A stretch of DNA of 64,000 nt from positions 87,131,540 through 87,195,539 of the forward strand of contig CM068839.1 of NCBI GenBank assembly GCA_028554795.2, written 5' to 3'. The position numbers and the translations under genes are program-made. Source of the DNA: Sinohyriopsis cumingii (taxonomy: Eukaryota > Mollusca > Bivalvia > Unionida > Unionidae). This document shows, piece after piece, positions 7,907 to 16,538 of the stretch; the first letter of the stretch is position 1, and each line of letters begins with the position of its first letter. The notes under the pieces are model-generated. The model was not told the origin of the DNA, did not search any database, and was given only the letters and a program-made list of their open reading frames with translations.

Positions 7907-8045
7907 GATTTTTACTAGTAAACACCCTATCAAAATTGAGAAATTGGTCGATTTCTGTGATTTTTACTAGTAAATTACCTTTCCACATTGAGAAATTGGT
8001 CGATTTCTCTGATTTTATTAGTAATTACCCTTTAAATTTCAGTGA
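7907..8045 (+). repeat. 52-bp tandem repeat, about 2.6 copies
   Basis: Copies start at 7907, 7959 and 8011. Each opens with GATTTTTACTAGTAAA (shortened in the third) and carries GAGAAATTGGTCGATTTCT, in which GAAAT and ATTTC form a small palindrome. The third copy is diverged and truncated. Confidence 0.85.
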
Positions 8046-8086
8046 ATTTGTCAGCGTTGCACAAAATATAAAATAAAATTAATTTT

Positions 8087-9437
8087 TCACTGAAAATCAA
8101 AAAGATGACCACGCTGGTCTGTCAGCGCGAAATTTATTCTGGTCAGCCACGGATTATGACATCGTAGATAGACCGGATTGATCGGCTCTTGCACAATCAG
8201 AAATCCAGGTGGTACATCTTTCGGACTAAATGAATAAAGAATAAATCCTTTCTGGGCTTGATTTGATACTGTCGTGTCCGTGCTGTAACTGCTATCAATG
8301 ACATCACACACAAGACTGACCGCGACAACTTCAGTTATATTTACGATGCCCGGGGATACATGCCTGCCTTCTCCGGTTGGGCTATTGTTGTGTCTGAGGA
8401 TAGTTGGCTCCGGTAGTGTTTTTCTGTGTTGTGCAAGTATGTCATCAAAGAACTCACTAACGATTTTGTCATTTGATTTCTTTAGTTCGTCTGCGTTATA
8501 TCCCGGATATTTAAAATTTGGCCAATCCGCCTCTGTTATTTTATAATAACTGAGAAAGGCTGATTTACCTGTTGTTATAAGCCTTTGATGAATAAATTCA
8601 AAATCAAATTGTATTTGATTTAATATTTCTATTTGCTTGATAATTTCATGTTTTGCCGACGACATGTCAAGGAGATACTCGGTTAATATTTGATGTAATT
8701 TTTTTTTGTTGCGTTTCATACTCGCGACTAATTTCTTCAAAAGTAATTTTGATATCTTGCTCGATATACGGTCGCAGCGGTGATCCATTATACCACGTCC
8801 AAGGTTTAATACTATCCGATGTGGTAACAAATCTGCCCCTATCCGATTTAACATTTATGGCTTTCCATAACGGATTATTTTCATATTTTGGAATATAACT
8901 ATGATACGATCTTTTGTCGGAGGTAAAATCAAACTTTTTCGGTTCTGATGACGATGGCGGCGTCGATGGAGCAACTTCGGGCCATCCTAACACTGTTCTG
9001 ATCGAACTATTGTATATATCCACGGCGTAGTCTGGGGTGTTTATTTCAATGGCAGAAGACAGCCTTGGCTCATGAACAGTTATTGCTATTTTGGATTCCT
9101 TTGTTGTGATATTTTTTATTCGACGTTGTAATTTTTCATTGATTTCTTCGATTTGATAAGACCCGGTTGGTAACCCAATGACGTTCCAGTCTGGCGTGCC
9201 ATCGGGTTTATTTGTATGTGCAAACACAAACGAATTATTTGCTGGCAATCCACCAAACGATTTTGATCTAATTTTGGGCCAACTGTGATATACTCGTAAT
9301 TGTGCCAACGCGATCTCGTTTACTGGAATCGCAGTTGGAAAATTAATACTGAATTCTGGCTTAGTTGAGGTTACTGTTATTAAAGAAGTTCGCGCTGGGC
9401 TTGTATTTGCGACTATCTGTTGAAGTAATTCCGTCAT
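8087..9437 (-). CDS. Penton-like minor capsid protein, frame broken at an A9 run
   Basis: The first frame (ATG 9437 to stop 8667) and the second (~8707 to 8087) together encode about 450 aa. The N-terminal half has the pattern WNVIGLPTGSYQIEEINEKL. This W-x2-I-x-(L/I)-P-x-G-x-Y pattern recurs in putative penton or minor capsid proteins of invertebrate Polintons, so I call it penton-like; the match is from memory of the family, not a search. A Pro/Ser-rich stretch (PSTPPSSSEPKK) separates subdomains. The break lies on nine A (plus-strand T 8699-8707) and needs +1, equal to one A fewer. It overlaps the next gene upstream by 77 bp, typical of this block. Confidence 0.6.
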
Positions 9438-9927
9438 TATTTATCTTTTGTCGCTTCAAATGACCAGTGTAGTCTTCATACATCTTTGCCATTTCGGCGA
9501 ATTCGGAATCTGATATTGTTGTATCGTCAAGACTGGATGATATCAACGACGACAATTTCGAGTAGGCGCTGTTTAACTTTTCATACTCGTACAATTTTGT
9601 TAGCGCGCATGAGGATATTTTTTTCGCGATAATATTAGCAACTCCTGCAATTGTCGTTGATGTTGAAACTGTAATTGTGACCGCGATTGCAGTTGTCACT
9701 GGTGTTAACGCTGATAATAATACTCCCGTAGATGCGACTATCGCGGATACTGAATACACTATTGTGTCTAACATGGTTACACGCCGTTTGTATTTTTTTA
9801 CCTTTGCTGTGCATTCATTGATGGTATTTTTTAACTCTGACTGCCATTCGCGTACTTGATCATATCTGTATTGTTGCGCATCCAATGTAGTCTTTGATGC
9901 TGCCATTGTTGACTTCATTAATGCCAT
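9361..9927 (-). CDS. Putative two-helix membrane protein of the virion block
   Basis: 188 aa, intact from ATG 9927. An N-terminal helical part (about 1-48) leads into two hydrophobic segments, about residues 53-72 (IVYSVSAIVASTGVLLSAL) and 75-100 (VTTAIAVTITVSTSTTIAGV). A charged helical tail follows. Its 3' end overlaps the penton-like gene by 77 bp. Position within the capsid gene block suggests a minor virion or membrane-interacting protein. I do not recognise a family. Confidence 0.65.
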   Translation of the reverse strand: MALMKSTMAASKTTLDAQQYRYDQVREWQSELKNTINECTAKVKKYKRRVTMLDTIVYSVSAIVASTGVLLSALTPVTTAIAVTITVSTSTTIAGVANIIAKKISSCALTKLYEYEKLNSAYSKLSSLISSSLDDTTISDSEFAEMAKMYEDYTGHLKRQKINNDGITSTDSRKYKPSANFFNNSNLN

Positions 9928-9936
9928 TTTATTATT

Positions 9937-10644
9937 TTATGCAGTAACCAATTGAGGCGTTTCAGCTACAAATTCCAAACACCACCAGTAAGATGTTGCG
10001 GTTAATTTCTTGTCGGCGGATTCCAGTATAAATGTTTCTTCGGCTCCCTTGTTTAATATGATAGTCACAACCCCGGAAAACTTGTCGGTGGAATGTCTCC
10101 AGGGATATGTTGTGAAGATTTCAAATTTAGCGGCACTGAACACAGACAGTCTATACACTCCAGTGACTGTTGCTGTATATTTGATAGTATTATTTTGTTT
10201 AGACCATGTTGCAAATCCAGATGATATCGTGTATACTATGTTGGCAATATGCCCGGGAGTAACTTCAGTGGGGACTTTAATCAAACTGGTTTTGTTAACG
10301 ATCTCAGGAATCCCCGCTACAATATTCTGTTGTGTTTGTTTGATCGTGTCAATGTTGGTCTTGATATCAGAAAGTTTCATATCGACGGTGAGTGGAGTAC
10401 CAAAGAAATTATCTGCGCCCTCATCGGCTTTTTGAAAGTTTTTACGAAGTTTTGTAAACGCGTCTACGTGCTTGTCATACGCTTTCCGCAACGTGGATAA
10501 TTTACCGTCAATGGCGTCAACATAAATTTTTGTCGCGGCATCTTCTGGGGATGTTGGATCTCTTAACACAGTTATTTTGTTACCGTTCATGCTGAGTTCA
10601 CCTGTCATTGTATCACCGGTCTTTTTTACTGCAACTTTCTGCAT
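9937..10644 (-). CDS. Fibre-like attachment protein (trimeric stalk and beta-rich head)
   Basis: 235 aa from ATG 10644. The N-terminal part KKTGDTMTGELSMNGNKI, followed by DPTSPEDAATKIYVD, is the classic tail-fibre motif of phage fibres and viral attachment stalks. A coiled-coil region (about 50-120) follows, then a beta-rich C-terminal head (about 130-235) with YTATVTGVYRLSVFSAAKF, resembling C1q/TNF-like trimer heads. It would project from the capsid and bind host cells. It lies 1 bp after the stop of the 96-aa frame upstream. The sequence before its ATG is open (ALRDD) and fits a continuation of that protein, so both may be one fibre gene split by a frameshift near 10,655-10,665. Confidence 0.78.
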   Translation of the reverse strand: MQKVAVKKTGDTMTGELSMNGNKITVLRDPTSPEDAATKIYVDAIDGKLSTLRKAYDKHVDAFTKLRKNFQKADEGADNFFGTPLTVDMKLSDIKTNIDTIKQTQQNIVAGIPEIVNKTSLIKVPTEVTPGHIANIVYTISSGFATWSKQNNTIKYTATVTGVYRLSVFSAAKFEIFTTYPWRHSTDKFSGVVTIILNKGAEETFILESADKKLTATSYWWCLEFVAETPQLVTA

Positions 10645-10645
10645 A

Positions 10646-10936
10646 TCATCTCGCAGCGCCGCGATTGATATCAGCGAATCTCTGATTTTCCGCTATCATT
10701 GAACACAAGGATTTACCCGGAGTAGCTCCAATAACCCTACGAATTATTTCATGCCATTTGATATCACTGGTTTTTAGTTTTCCGTGTCGGTCCTGAAAAA
10801 TAACAACCTCATCTGGGTCTATCCCGGTCAGACTTAAAAGATTATCGATTTCATCCTTGGTTGCATATTTTGATAAATGTATATCAGCGCGCTTCACAAT
10901 TCTGTTTAGAAGAGATCTTCCTTGAATATCAACCAT
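10646..10936 (-). CDS. 96-aa protein, probable N-terminus of the fibre
   Basis: Starts at ATG 10936 just after TTAAATA. The opening MVDIQGRSLLNRIVKRADIH and KYATKDEIDNLL read as a short capsid-anchoring helix pair. The end (AENQRFADINRGAAR) runs into GC-rich sequence where another frame continues as ALRDDMQKVAV into the fibre. Either it is a separate small protein translated back to back with the fibre, or the fibre base separated by a single-base shift. I favour the latter. Confidence 0.6.
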   Translation of the reverse strand: MVDIQGRSLLNRIVKRADIHLSKYATKDEIDNLLSLTGIDPDEVVIFQDRHGKLKTSDIKWHEIIRRVIGATPGKSLCSMIAENQRFADINRGAAR

Positions 10937-10939
10937 TAT

Positions 10940-11827
10940 TTAATAGGAAACTTTAAATCGACCCGTGGTATACTCGTACACGACTTTGTGAGGTGGTTTA
11001 GTTGACGCTGCTATCGCATCGAGAACATTCAATACTTGTTGACCACATATCGGAGGATCGGTCAGTGTTTGTGTTGGTAGCGTCGAGTACCAAACTTTTG
11101 TCCCTGACGCGGGGATGTCTTTTGTATATTTGAGGAATTCAACTGGCGGTGCTAACCCATACGAATCAAAATAGATAATTCCACGTGGATCGATCGCGTA
11201 AGCAACCCAGTGAGTTCCTGGACCATCGCTGTTATCAAGATTAATAATTCCGGTTTCTGGATTATTCGGTTGTTGTGGTAATTGATCTCGCATAAAGACG
11301 CCTATGAAATTTTTTATATTTAATTGTTTAACAGCATCGAGCAAATCAAAATTGGACATCGGAGTAAAAACACTTTGTGCCCTCAGAACCGTTTTGGGTA
11401 CCATGATGGTGGAGTTCCTGGAAGTCTTATTACGCGTCCCTTTTTTATTGTATCCTTTCCCTGTGGCTTTCTTTAGTGTCATTCCAGCAGCGGTTCCAAC
11501 AGCTCCTAACGCGGCGGCTTTGGCAACAGCTGGGGCGGCAGCAGCTATCAATGCTGGTATTGCCGCGAGAAGAGGAAATATACCCCCTGTTTTAACCATA
11601 TTTTTGACAGCTGCAGGAGAGAAATCAAGCTGAGTCCCAGTTTTCGCTTGTTTCGCCTTATTGAAATGATTAAGTTGTGTTTTAGTTAATGACAGTTTGT
11701 TTGGGCCACCATTAGCGATTTGATCATGTTTTAGTGTTATTTTTGTCCCACATGTGCTCGCGTTCTTCGATTGTAATTTCTTGGCCTGACCAGGAGTCAG
11801 AGTGATATTAACGTGACTGTATGACAT
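10940..11827 (-). CDS. Capsid-internal (pX-like) domain fused to an adenain-like cysteine protease
   Basis: 295 aa, intact from ATG 11827. Residues 1-125 resemble the small internal virion proteins of Polintons: a beta-like start, then GGIFPLLAAIPALIAAAAPA (81-100) and an Ala/Gly-rich hydrophobic helix, then a basic linker (KKATGKGYNKKGTRNK). Residues about 155-295 are an adenovirus protease-type domain with His 206 (GTHWVAY), Asp 221 (IYFDSYGL), a Gln at 253 and nucleophile Cys 261 (PPICGQQV). It would cleave capsid precursors during maturation. In Polintons I know, the two parts are usually separate genes; here there is no break between them. Intact catalytic residues stand out among broken neighbours. 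Confidence 0.88.
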   Translation of the reverse strand: MSYSHVNITLTPGQAKKLQSKNASTCGTKITLKHDQIANGGPNKLSLTKTQLNHFNKAKQAKTGTQLDFSPAAVKNMVKTGGIFPLLAAIPALIAAAAPAVAKAAALGAVGTAAGMTLKKATGKGYNKKGTRNKTSRNSTIMVPKTVLRAQSVFTPMSNFDLLDAVKQLNIKNFIGVFMRDQLPQQPNNPETGIINLDNSDGPGTHWVAYAIDPRGIIYFDSYGLAPPVEFLKYTKDIPASGTKVWYSTLPTQTLTDPPICGQQVLNVLDAIAASTKPPHKVVYEYTTGRFKVSY

Positions 11828-11891
11828 TTTTATAATTAACGTGATCGATCTAATTGTCCTACACGCTGCTTTTTACATGTTTTTGAAAATA

Positions 11892-13275
11892 TTACATGTT
11901 TTCTACTGGTGCATCAACGATTCTCATTCGGCCACTAATACCTTCAAGCAACATTGCTTTGTCGGAGAGTATGACCACGATTGCTCTGTAATCCCCGTGG
12001 ACAGCTGAATGAGCAGGATCGGGGACTGGTAACGCGCTCGGAAGTGAATATCAACAACAGACTGCTTGGATAAGTCAAGATGCTCCAGTGAAAAGTAATA
12101 AATCGGATACAAATTTGTAAAATCAAGCTGTGATATTTGAGTGCCAGTATCTATATTTAGGTTACGCGCCAGGAATGTCAGCCAGCGATGATATGCGCGC
12201 GCCACATGGTTATTTGTATAACTCAGTGATATATCTTCGGATGGTTCTTGCTGACCGTTTATTCTTAGCGAAACCTCAGTAATGTCAAGTTTGTCAAATA
12301 TCATATGAGACTTTAGTTGATTATTTGTCCGGGAAACATCCTGCAGCGCAATAAAGATATGTCGTGGCGCAGAAACTCCCTGTTGTGATGCTATATGCCA
12401 AGTAAACACATCCCTGACTCGACTTGAGACGGTGTCTGTGTTCACTGCAAACCATGATAGAAATGATTTACCGCCTTGATTCATAAAAGAAAGCAATCGC
12501 GGCTCTTCTGTGACTGATGGAGTTAGCACTGGCATCCACAGTTAAAGTTTCGTTATTGTTACCATACCAGCTTTAGCAGCACCAGCTCCTCGCCGGATCG
12601 CATCATTGTCGTGGGGTTTTCTATGAAGCATAACTGTATGTTTAGCTCCAAAGATGACCTTTCGGAAATCTCTGCAAAATCCAAAGATGTGAGTGAGTGG
12701 AATCGCGCATGAAAAATTTCTGGTATCTCTTGACAGCGCTGCTCGGCGTGTTGCAAATCCCAGGTTGTAAGTCGCGGCCCCATATCTGCGTTAGCGTTAG
12801 CGTCAGAGGTTTTTCTTGGAGTTCCTATAACATACTGAATGTGTTCAGCGCGGTCGGTGATATCCTTTGCAAACATCTTTGATGGACCGGATGATCTTGT
12901 AAAGTCGTCAGAATATCTCGCCAGACCAATTATTGTTGTGGCAACATCGAGATCGTTCTGAATTATTTCAATATTTTTCCCATCAATCATATATGCGGCG
13001 CTATCAAACAACGCCATGATTCCGTTGTTGACAAAACCAACTCGATCATCAGCACCGTAGTTAGTACCATCCGCCTTTGTAAGGCTACCTTCTACTTCAA
13101 TAAACGCCTCAGATGGCAAGAAATATCTATTTGTATCGTGAACTTGAAGTTCAATACACCCTCGCTGATTTGGATCTCGTGCATCGTAGGAATAAAATTG
13201 ATAATCACGCACCGATCTGTCTCGCTTGACCGGCTCATCTATATTGAATGCTGTATTGGATATCGGTTTGAACAT
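11892..13275 (-). pseudogene. Double-jelly-roll major capsid protein, interrupted three times
   Basis: Starts at ATG 13275. The first jelly roll (13275-~12590) contains VGFVNNGIMALFDSAAYMIDG, matching the capsid pattern of Polintons. The frame then shifts near 12,585-12,600 into one that reads RRGAGAAKAGMVTITKL, hits TAA at 12544-12542, and continues LWMPVLTPSVTEEPRLL into the second jelly roll (from ATG 12535). That half contains SAPRHIFIALQD and FDKLDITEVSLRIN. A third break lies in the G4 run 12021-12024; beyond it another frame gives the expected C-terminus (IVVILSDKAMLLEG) to a TAA at 11892-11894. Total about 460 aa. With two frameshifts and a nonsense codon, no full capsid protein can be made from this copy as read. 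Confidence 0.87.
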
Positions 13276-13281
13276 TTTATA

Positions 13282-13710
13282 CTACTGCGTGTAATTTAAA
13301 ATGGATGATCCTGCTATTAAATTTGCTGTAATATTTCTTTGCGCGTCGGATTCCATCGCCGCTAGTTTTTGATTTGCGGCTTGATTTATTATTTTACTAA
13401 CATCCGCGGGGATGGTTTCGGTGGTTGGTAAATTCACCGGTTTGCGTCTCATTAGTCGCGCTAGTCTTTCTTTGATTGCCGAGAGTGCCTTGCCAGCAGC
13501 ACCAACAATTGCACCAGGAGCTTTTTCACCAACAACATTAATGGCTTTCATAGATAATTGTTTTGCAAGAGGGCCCAATTTTGGTGCTAATCGTGCAAAT
13601 AATCGCTGAGCGGTATCGCCAAGTCCGTCTTCGTAAGTTGCTCTATAGATTGGTAATCGTGAGTTTACTGCTCTGACCTGCACAGGTGTATGTCTGTTAT
13701 ATATGACCAT
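13282..13710 (-). CDS. Putative minor capsid protein next to the major capsid gene
   Basis: 142 aa, intact from ATG 13710, ending 6 bp before the capsid start. A basic N-terminus (RHTPVQVRAVNSRLP) is followed by an amphipathic, Ala/Gly-rich region (APGAIVGAAGKALSAI) and a basic patch (RLARLMRRKP), then a polar helix. This composition resembles membrane-active or cement proteins such as adenovirus pVI, but I see no specific motif. Close spacing suggests co-expression with the capsid. Confidence 0.6.
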   Translation of the reverse strand: MVIYNRHTPVQVRAVNSRLPIYRATYEDGLGDTAQRLFARLAPKLGPLAKQLSMKAINVVGEKAPGAIVGAAGKALSAIKERLARLMRRKPVNLPTTETIPADVSKIINQAANQKLAAMESDAQRNITANLIAGSSILNYTQ

Positions 13711-13734
13711 GTTATATTATTTATTGTCATGTAT

Positions 13735-14966
13735 CTAATCGCTATCAACAAGCTCATCGACGAGTTCTTGATATATGTGAGCATCTATAACACCGCCTTG
13801 AAATAATCTCCGACAAATATCAGAGGCCTCATTAATTATTTCCGGGGAGTTATTTCCGGCACGTCTTCCTCCGATAAGAACTTCTAACCGGGACACATCA
13901 TTGAAAATATTATCAGGGCAGGGAATTCCAAAACCGCTGCCAGTGGGTGGTTGATCCGATTTCCAATTCAGTTGTTTCTGGAAGGTAGCAGGTGGTAGTG
14001 TAATTTGTGACGATGGTGGGGACGGAACCCGGGGTGGCAGACCAAACAATGCATCAACTGGATCAGGTGCACTAGCTTCCGGACGCGAGGATTCTTCCGA
14101 AGACGGCGGACGAACACCGGGATACTGATTTAAGAAAGCTAGATCGGAGGAGATTGCTGACGGTGAAGATGGATCAGGTACATCTACGTGTGGCACTGTT
14201 ATTTTTGGTGGTTTTTTAGGTTTTCCTCGTCGTCTTTTCTCTATTTGTTGCAATGGCGCAGGAAGTGAAAGGTCTTCCTGTCCCGGCGGAGAAGGTTGAC
14301 GTTTCTTTGTTTGTTGATTTTGCTCTCGTGTTATTCTTTGTTTTTCCGCCAGTTGCTGCTGACGCGCTGTTTTTTTTTTTTTAGTTCTTTTTCCTGTTTT
14401 TTTCTCTGCTGTGCTATTGCTTTTTGTTCTGCATCGTAGTCTACCATTCCATTAGTGAAAAATGGATAACAAGTATCCGTTCTATCTATAGATTTACCCG
14501 TAGCTATTCTATACACCCAGTCCCCTCAGGTATCTTTCTTTACATTTTTGACATACTCGGGTTTTAAAAATTGTTCTCGTCGATGATAATTTTCGGCAGC
14601 AAACTTTCCAAAAGCATGCCTGCTGAAAGCCTCTTCTGTCAGAGGAAAACTCTCAATTTTTTCTATGCCCTCGGGGGTAAATTTCAATTCAAGAGCAACC
14701 ATTTTTCGCCTGTCAGATGTAGATTCTGCTCGCAATATTTGAGCAAGACTTCTTTTTTCTTCGGGGTCCCTAATAGCAGTTAAAACCTTTTCAGTGGCCG
14801 CAGTGACGAGTCGAAATAATTCCTTTGCTTCAGTTGTATGCTCAACTTGTGCTTGTTGTTGCAACTGCACATCCTTTTTAAACTTTTCCTTCACAGGGAT
14901 ATATTTTTTAAGTGCCTCTGTCCGCTCCTTAGACAGCCTGGCTGTGTAAGATTCTGAGTGTACCAT
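13735..14966 (-). pseudogene. Unrecognised coiled-coil/proline-rich virion-block protein, interrupted
   Basis: Three pieces read as one gene of about 410 aa from ATG 14966. Piece one (to TGA 14526-14528) is charged and helical (ERTEALKKYIPVKEKFKKD). The same frame continues after the TGA as GDWVYRIATGKSIDRTD to a Lys/Gln-rich coiled coil, then hits 13 A (plus-strand T 14370-14382). Beyond it a shifted frame gives RQQQLAEKQRI, a basic patch (KRRRGKPKKPPK), a Pro/Ser-rich linker and a C-terminal domain ending DAHIYQELVDELVD. The basic patch could be a nuclear localisation signal. Function unknown; first gene of the leftward block, closest to the terminal repeat. Confidence 0.6.
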
Positions 14967-15290
14967 TATTTGGTATAAGCAATTTTTAATTTATATCCTC
15001 GAGTTGGGTTAGATACGATTTTCAGCTAGAGAGCAGCAGAGGGGGCTGACGACAACAAAACGCAGCAACAACGGCGTAGGATCCGCTCTCCATTTCGGCG
15101 TTTGGAAGTTGTAGGCGGTGCCCCTCTGACGACGACGACAACAAAACGCAGCGACAATTGCGTTTACAACGAAGCGTCAACGCGTTTTTTTTAAAGGGCT
15201 TATTTCGGCGTTTGGAGGCTTCTAAAAGTTGTAGGATTCAGCCCTCCGCCGCCAAAGGACATTTATAATAATTTTAAATTGTACGTAGTT
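14967..15290. repeat. Putative right terminal repeat of the Polinton
   Basis: No gene. The stretch is more GC-rich than its surroundings and internally repetitive: GACAACAAAACGCAGC occurs near 15,053 and 15,138, and ATTTCGGCGTTTGGA near 15,094 and 15,204. CAGAGGGGGC (about 15,038) pairs inverted with GCCCCTCTG (about 15,120). Polintons end in long inverted repeats, so this is the expected place. The left copy lies outside the window, so I cannot confirm it. Confidence 0.55.
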
Positions 15291-15485
15291 GAGCTTTTTA
15301 TGTATGTTGCAAGTAATGTTTTAATCACTAAAGAAATATTTTCTTACGTTATGCAATTTGAATTTGACCATAATATAACCATGGACGTTGTTAAATTATA
15401 TTTTAATATAGTAAGTATTTACTTGCATTTTGTAATATATTTTGTAAAATATAAAAACATTTAGTATCTTTTTCATTTTACGTAT

Positions 15486-15812
15486 GTATCTGTCTATTTG
15501 TTCAATCCGATTATATGAGGGAGATACTTTTATTCAGTGTGTGTGTGTGTGTGTGTGGTTTGGATTTTAACGTAGCTTTAACAATTTTTCAGACATATCG
15601 CTACGATGTCTGCAGTGTGACAGTTTATAGTGATGTCTAGCACTGGGGCATTATGCCGCAGACATGTAGCATTATATCCCACCCAGTCACGTTATCCTGA
15701 CACCAGGTCAACCAGTCTTAGCACTAACCTCTTAATGCTGAGCACCAAGCGAGACAGACTGTATCTGTATATTTGTTCAATCCGATTATATGAGGGAGAT
15801 CATTTTATTCAG
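15486..15812 (-). mobile_element. SINE fragment (family A) between 52-bp direct repeats
   Basis: A 52-bp sequence containing TTCAATCCGATTATATGAGG occurs at 15486-15537 and again at 15761-15812 with few differences. Between them lies a minus-strand SINE piece: a (GT)n tail (15537-15557), then a body with ATAGTGATGTCTAGCACTGG, ATCCTGACACCAGG and CTTAATGCTGAGC. The same body is found at 33792-34079 and, in plus orientation, at 55380-55668. The tRNA-related head is missing here. Confidence 0.75.
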
Positions 15813-16190
15813 ATGCAAAGTTTCTTAAACACAGTACGTGGGTGAGACCAGGTAACATAAATGAAAAATTATTCTGCATGGGATAACATGTAAAGTTTCT
15901 CCTCTCCTGTCTTGGCGGAGACCGACAAACTGGACAGAAGGCTACATATCTATACAGAATAGCATTCACAATTTGTTCAATTCAGTAAATCGTGGAGATC
16001 AACAAACATAACAGTAAGAGAAATCCATATAAAGTAGCATTTAAAGATTTTCCCGTCCGGTATGTGGTGGAAGCTGACCAATCAAATAGAAGGATGTACC
16101 TGTACGGACTAATATCCACAGTTGCTTTAATCCATTAAGTAGCGAGAGACAGAAACAGAAGGACGAAACTACATACATGCGATTGAAAAA
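15761..16190 (+). repeat. Degenerate tandem repeat, unit about 155-185 bp
   Basis: A motif with TTGTTCAAT(C/T)C..GGAGATC recurs in degenerate form near 15,771, 15,970 and 16,118. Each is preceded by TATCTGTA/TATCTATA/TACCTGTA-like sequence and followed by related A-rich stretches. It looks like old satellite-type DNA next to the Polinton end. Confidence 0.5.
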
Positions 16191-16451
16191 CTAAAAACAA
16201 TATTCCTGAAAACTTCCATGTGCCACCCTTTGAATGAAATCCTGAACAGCTTTATGCTTGGAATTTTGATGTTGTTGTTTTTGCTGTTGCTTTTTAGGAT
16301 ATGTAAATGGTGTTAGAAATTTGTTTAACGTTTCTTGTGTTTGTAATTCAATTTTGTTTATTCCGCTTTGAAAAGGGATTAGTGTATATGGAAAGCTCTT
16401 GGCCAATTTCACTGAGTTGCTGATCTGTCCAGCTGCCAAAAATCTTATTTA

Positions 16452-16461
16452 ACACACACAC

Positions 16462-16537
<76 letters not shown>
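16452..16537. repeat. (CA)n followed by (TA)n microsatellite
   Basis: Five CA units then about 36 AT units without interruption. Confidence 0.95.

Positions 16538-16538
<1 letters not shown>

Larger units (their letters stand above)
7757..8086. other. Convergent intergenic region with a 52-bp tandem repeat
   Basis: The 330 bp between two converging genes hold no open frame of note. They contain the right arm of the 21-bp inverted repeat (7766-7786) and the 52-bp repeat (7907-8045). Its position suggests transcription end signals, but I see no clear one. Confidence 0.6.
1..15255. mobile_element. Polinton/Maverick (adintovirus-like) element, left end outside the window
   Basis: The stretch carries the diagnostic Polinton set: A32-type packaging ATPase, retroviral-type integrase, family B DNA polymerase, adenain-like protease and double-jelly-roll capsid protein, plus fibre and phospholipase A2 genes. 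Genes are densely packed, intronless and often overlap or abut, unlike the empty AT-rich DNA to the right. The right edge is placed near the end of a repeat-rich, more GC-rich stretch at about 15,000-15,255, which I infer to be the terminal inverted repeat; the matching left copy is not in the window, so the boundary and target duplication cannot be verified. Many genes are interrupted, so this copy is probably defective, unless the homopolymer breaks are sequence errors. Confidence 0.93.

Noticed and set aside
6955..8045. Possible CRISPR-like arrays
   Set aside because: The 73-bp and 52-bp units are directly adjacent tandem repeats without unique spacers, in animal DNA.
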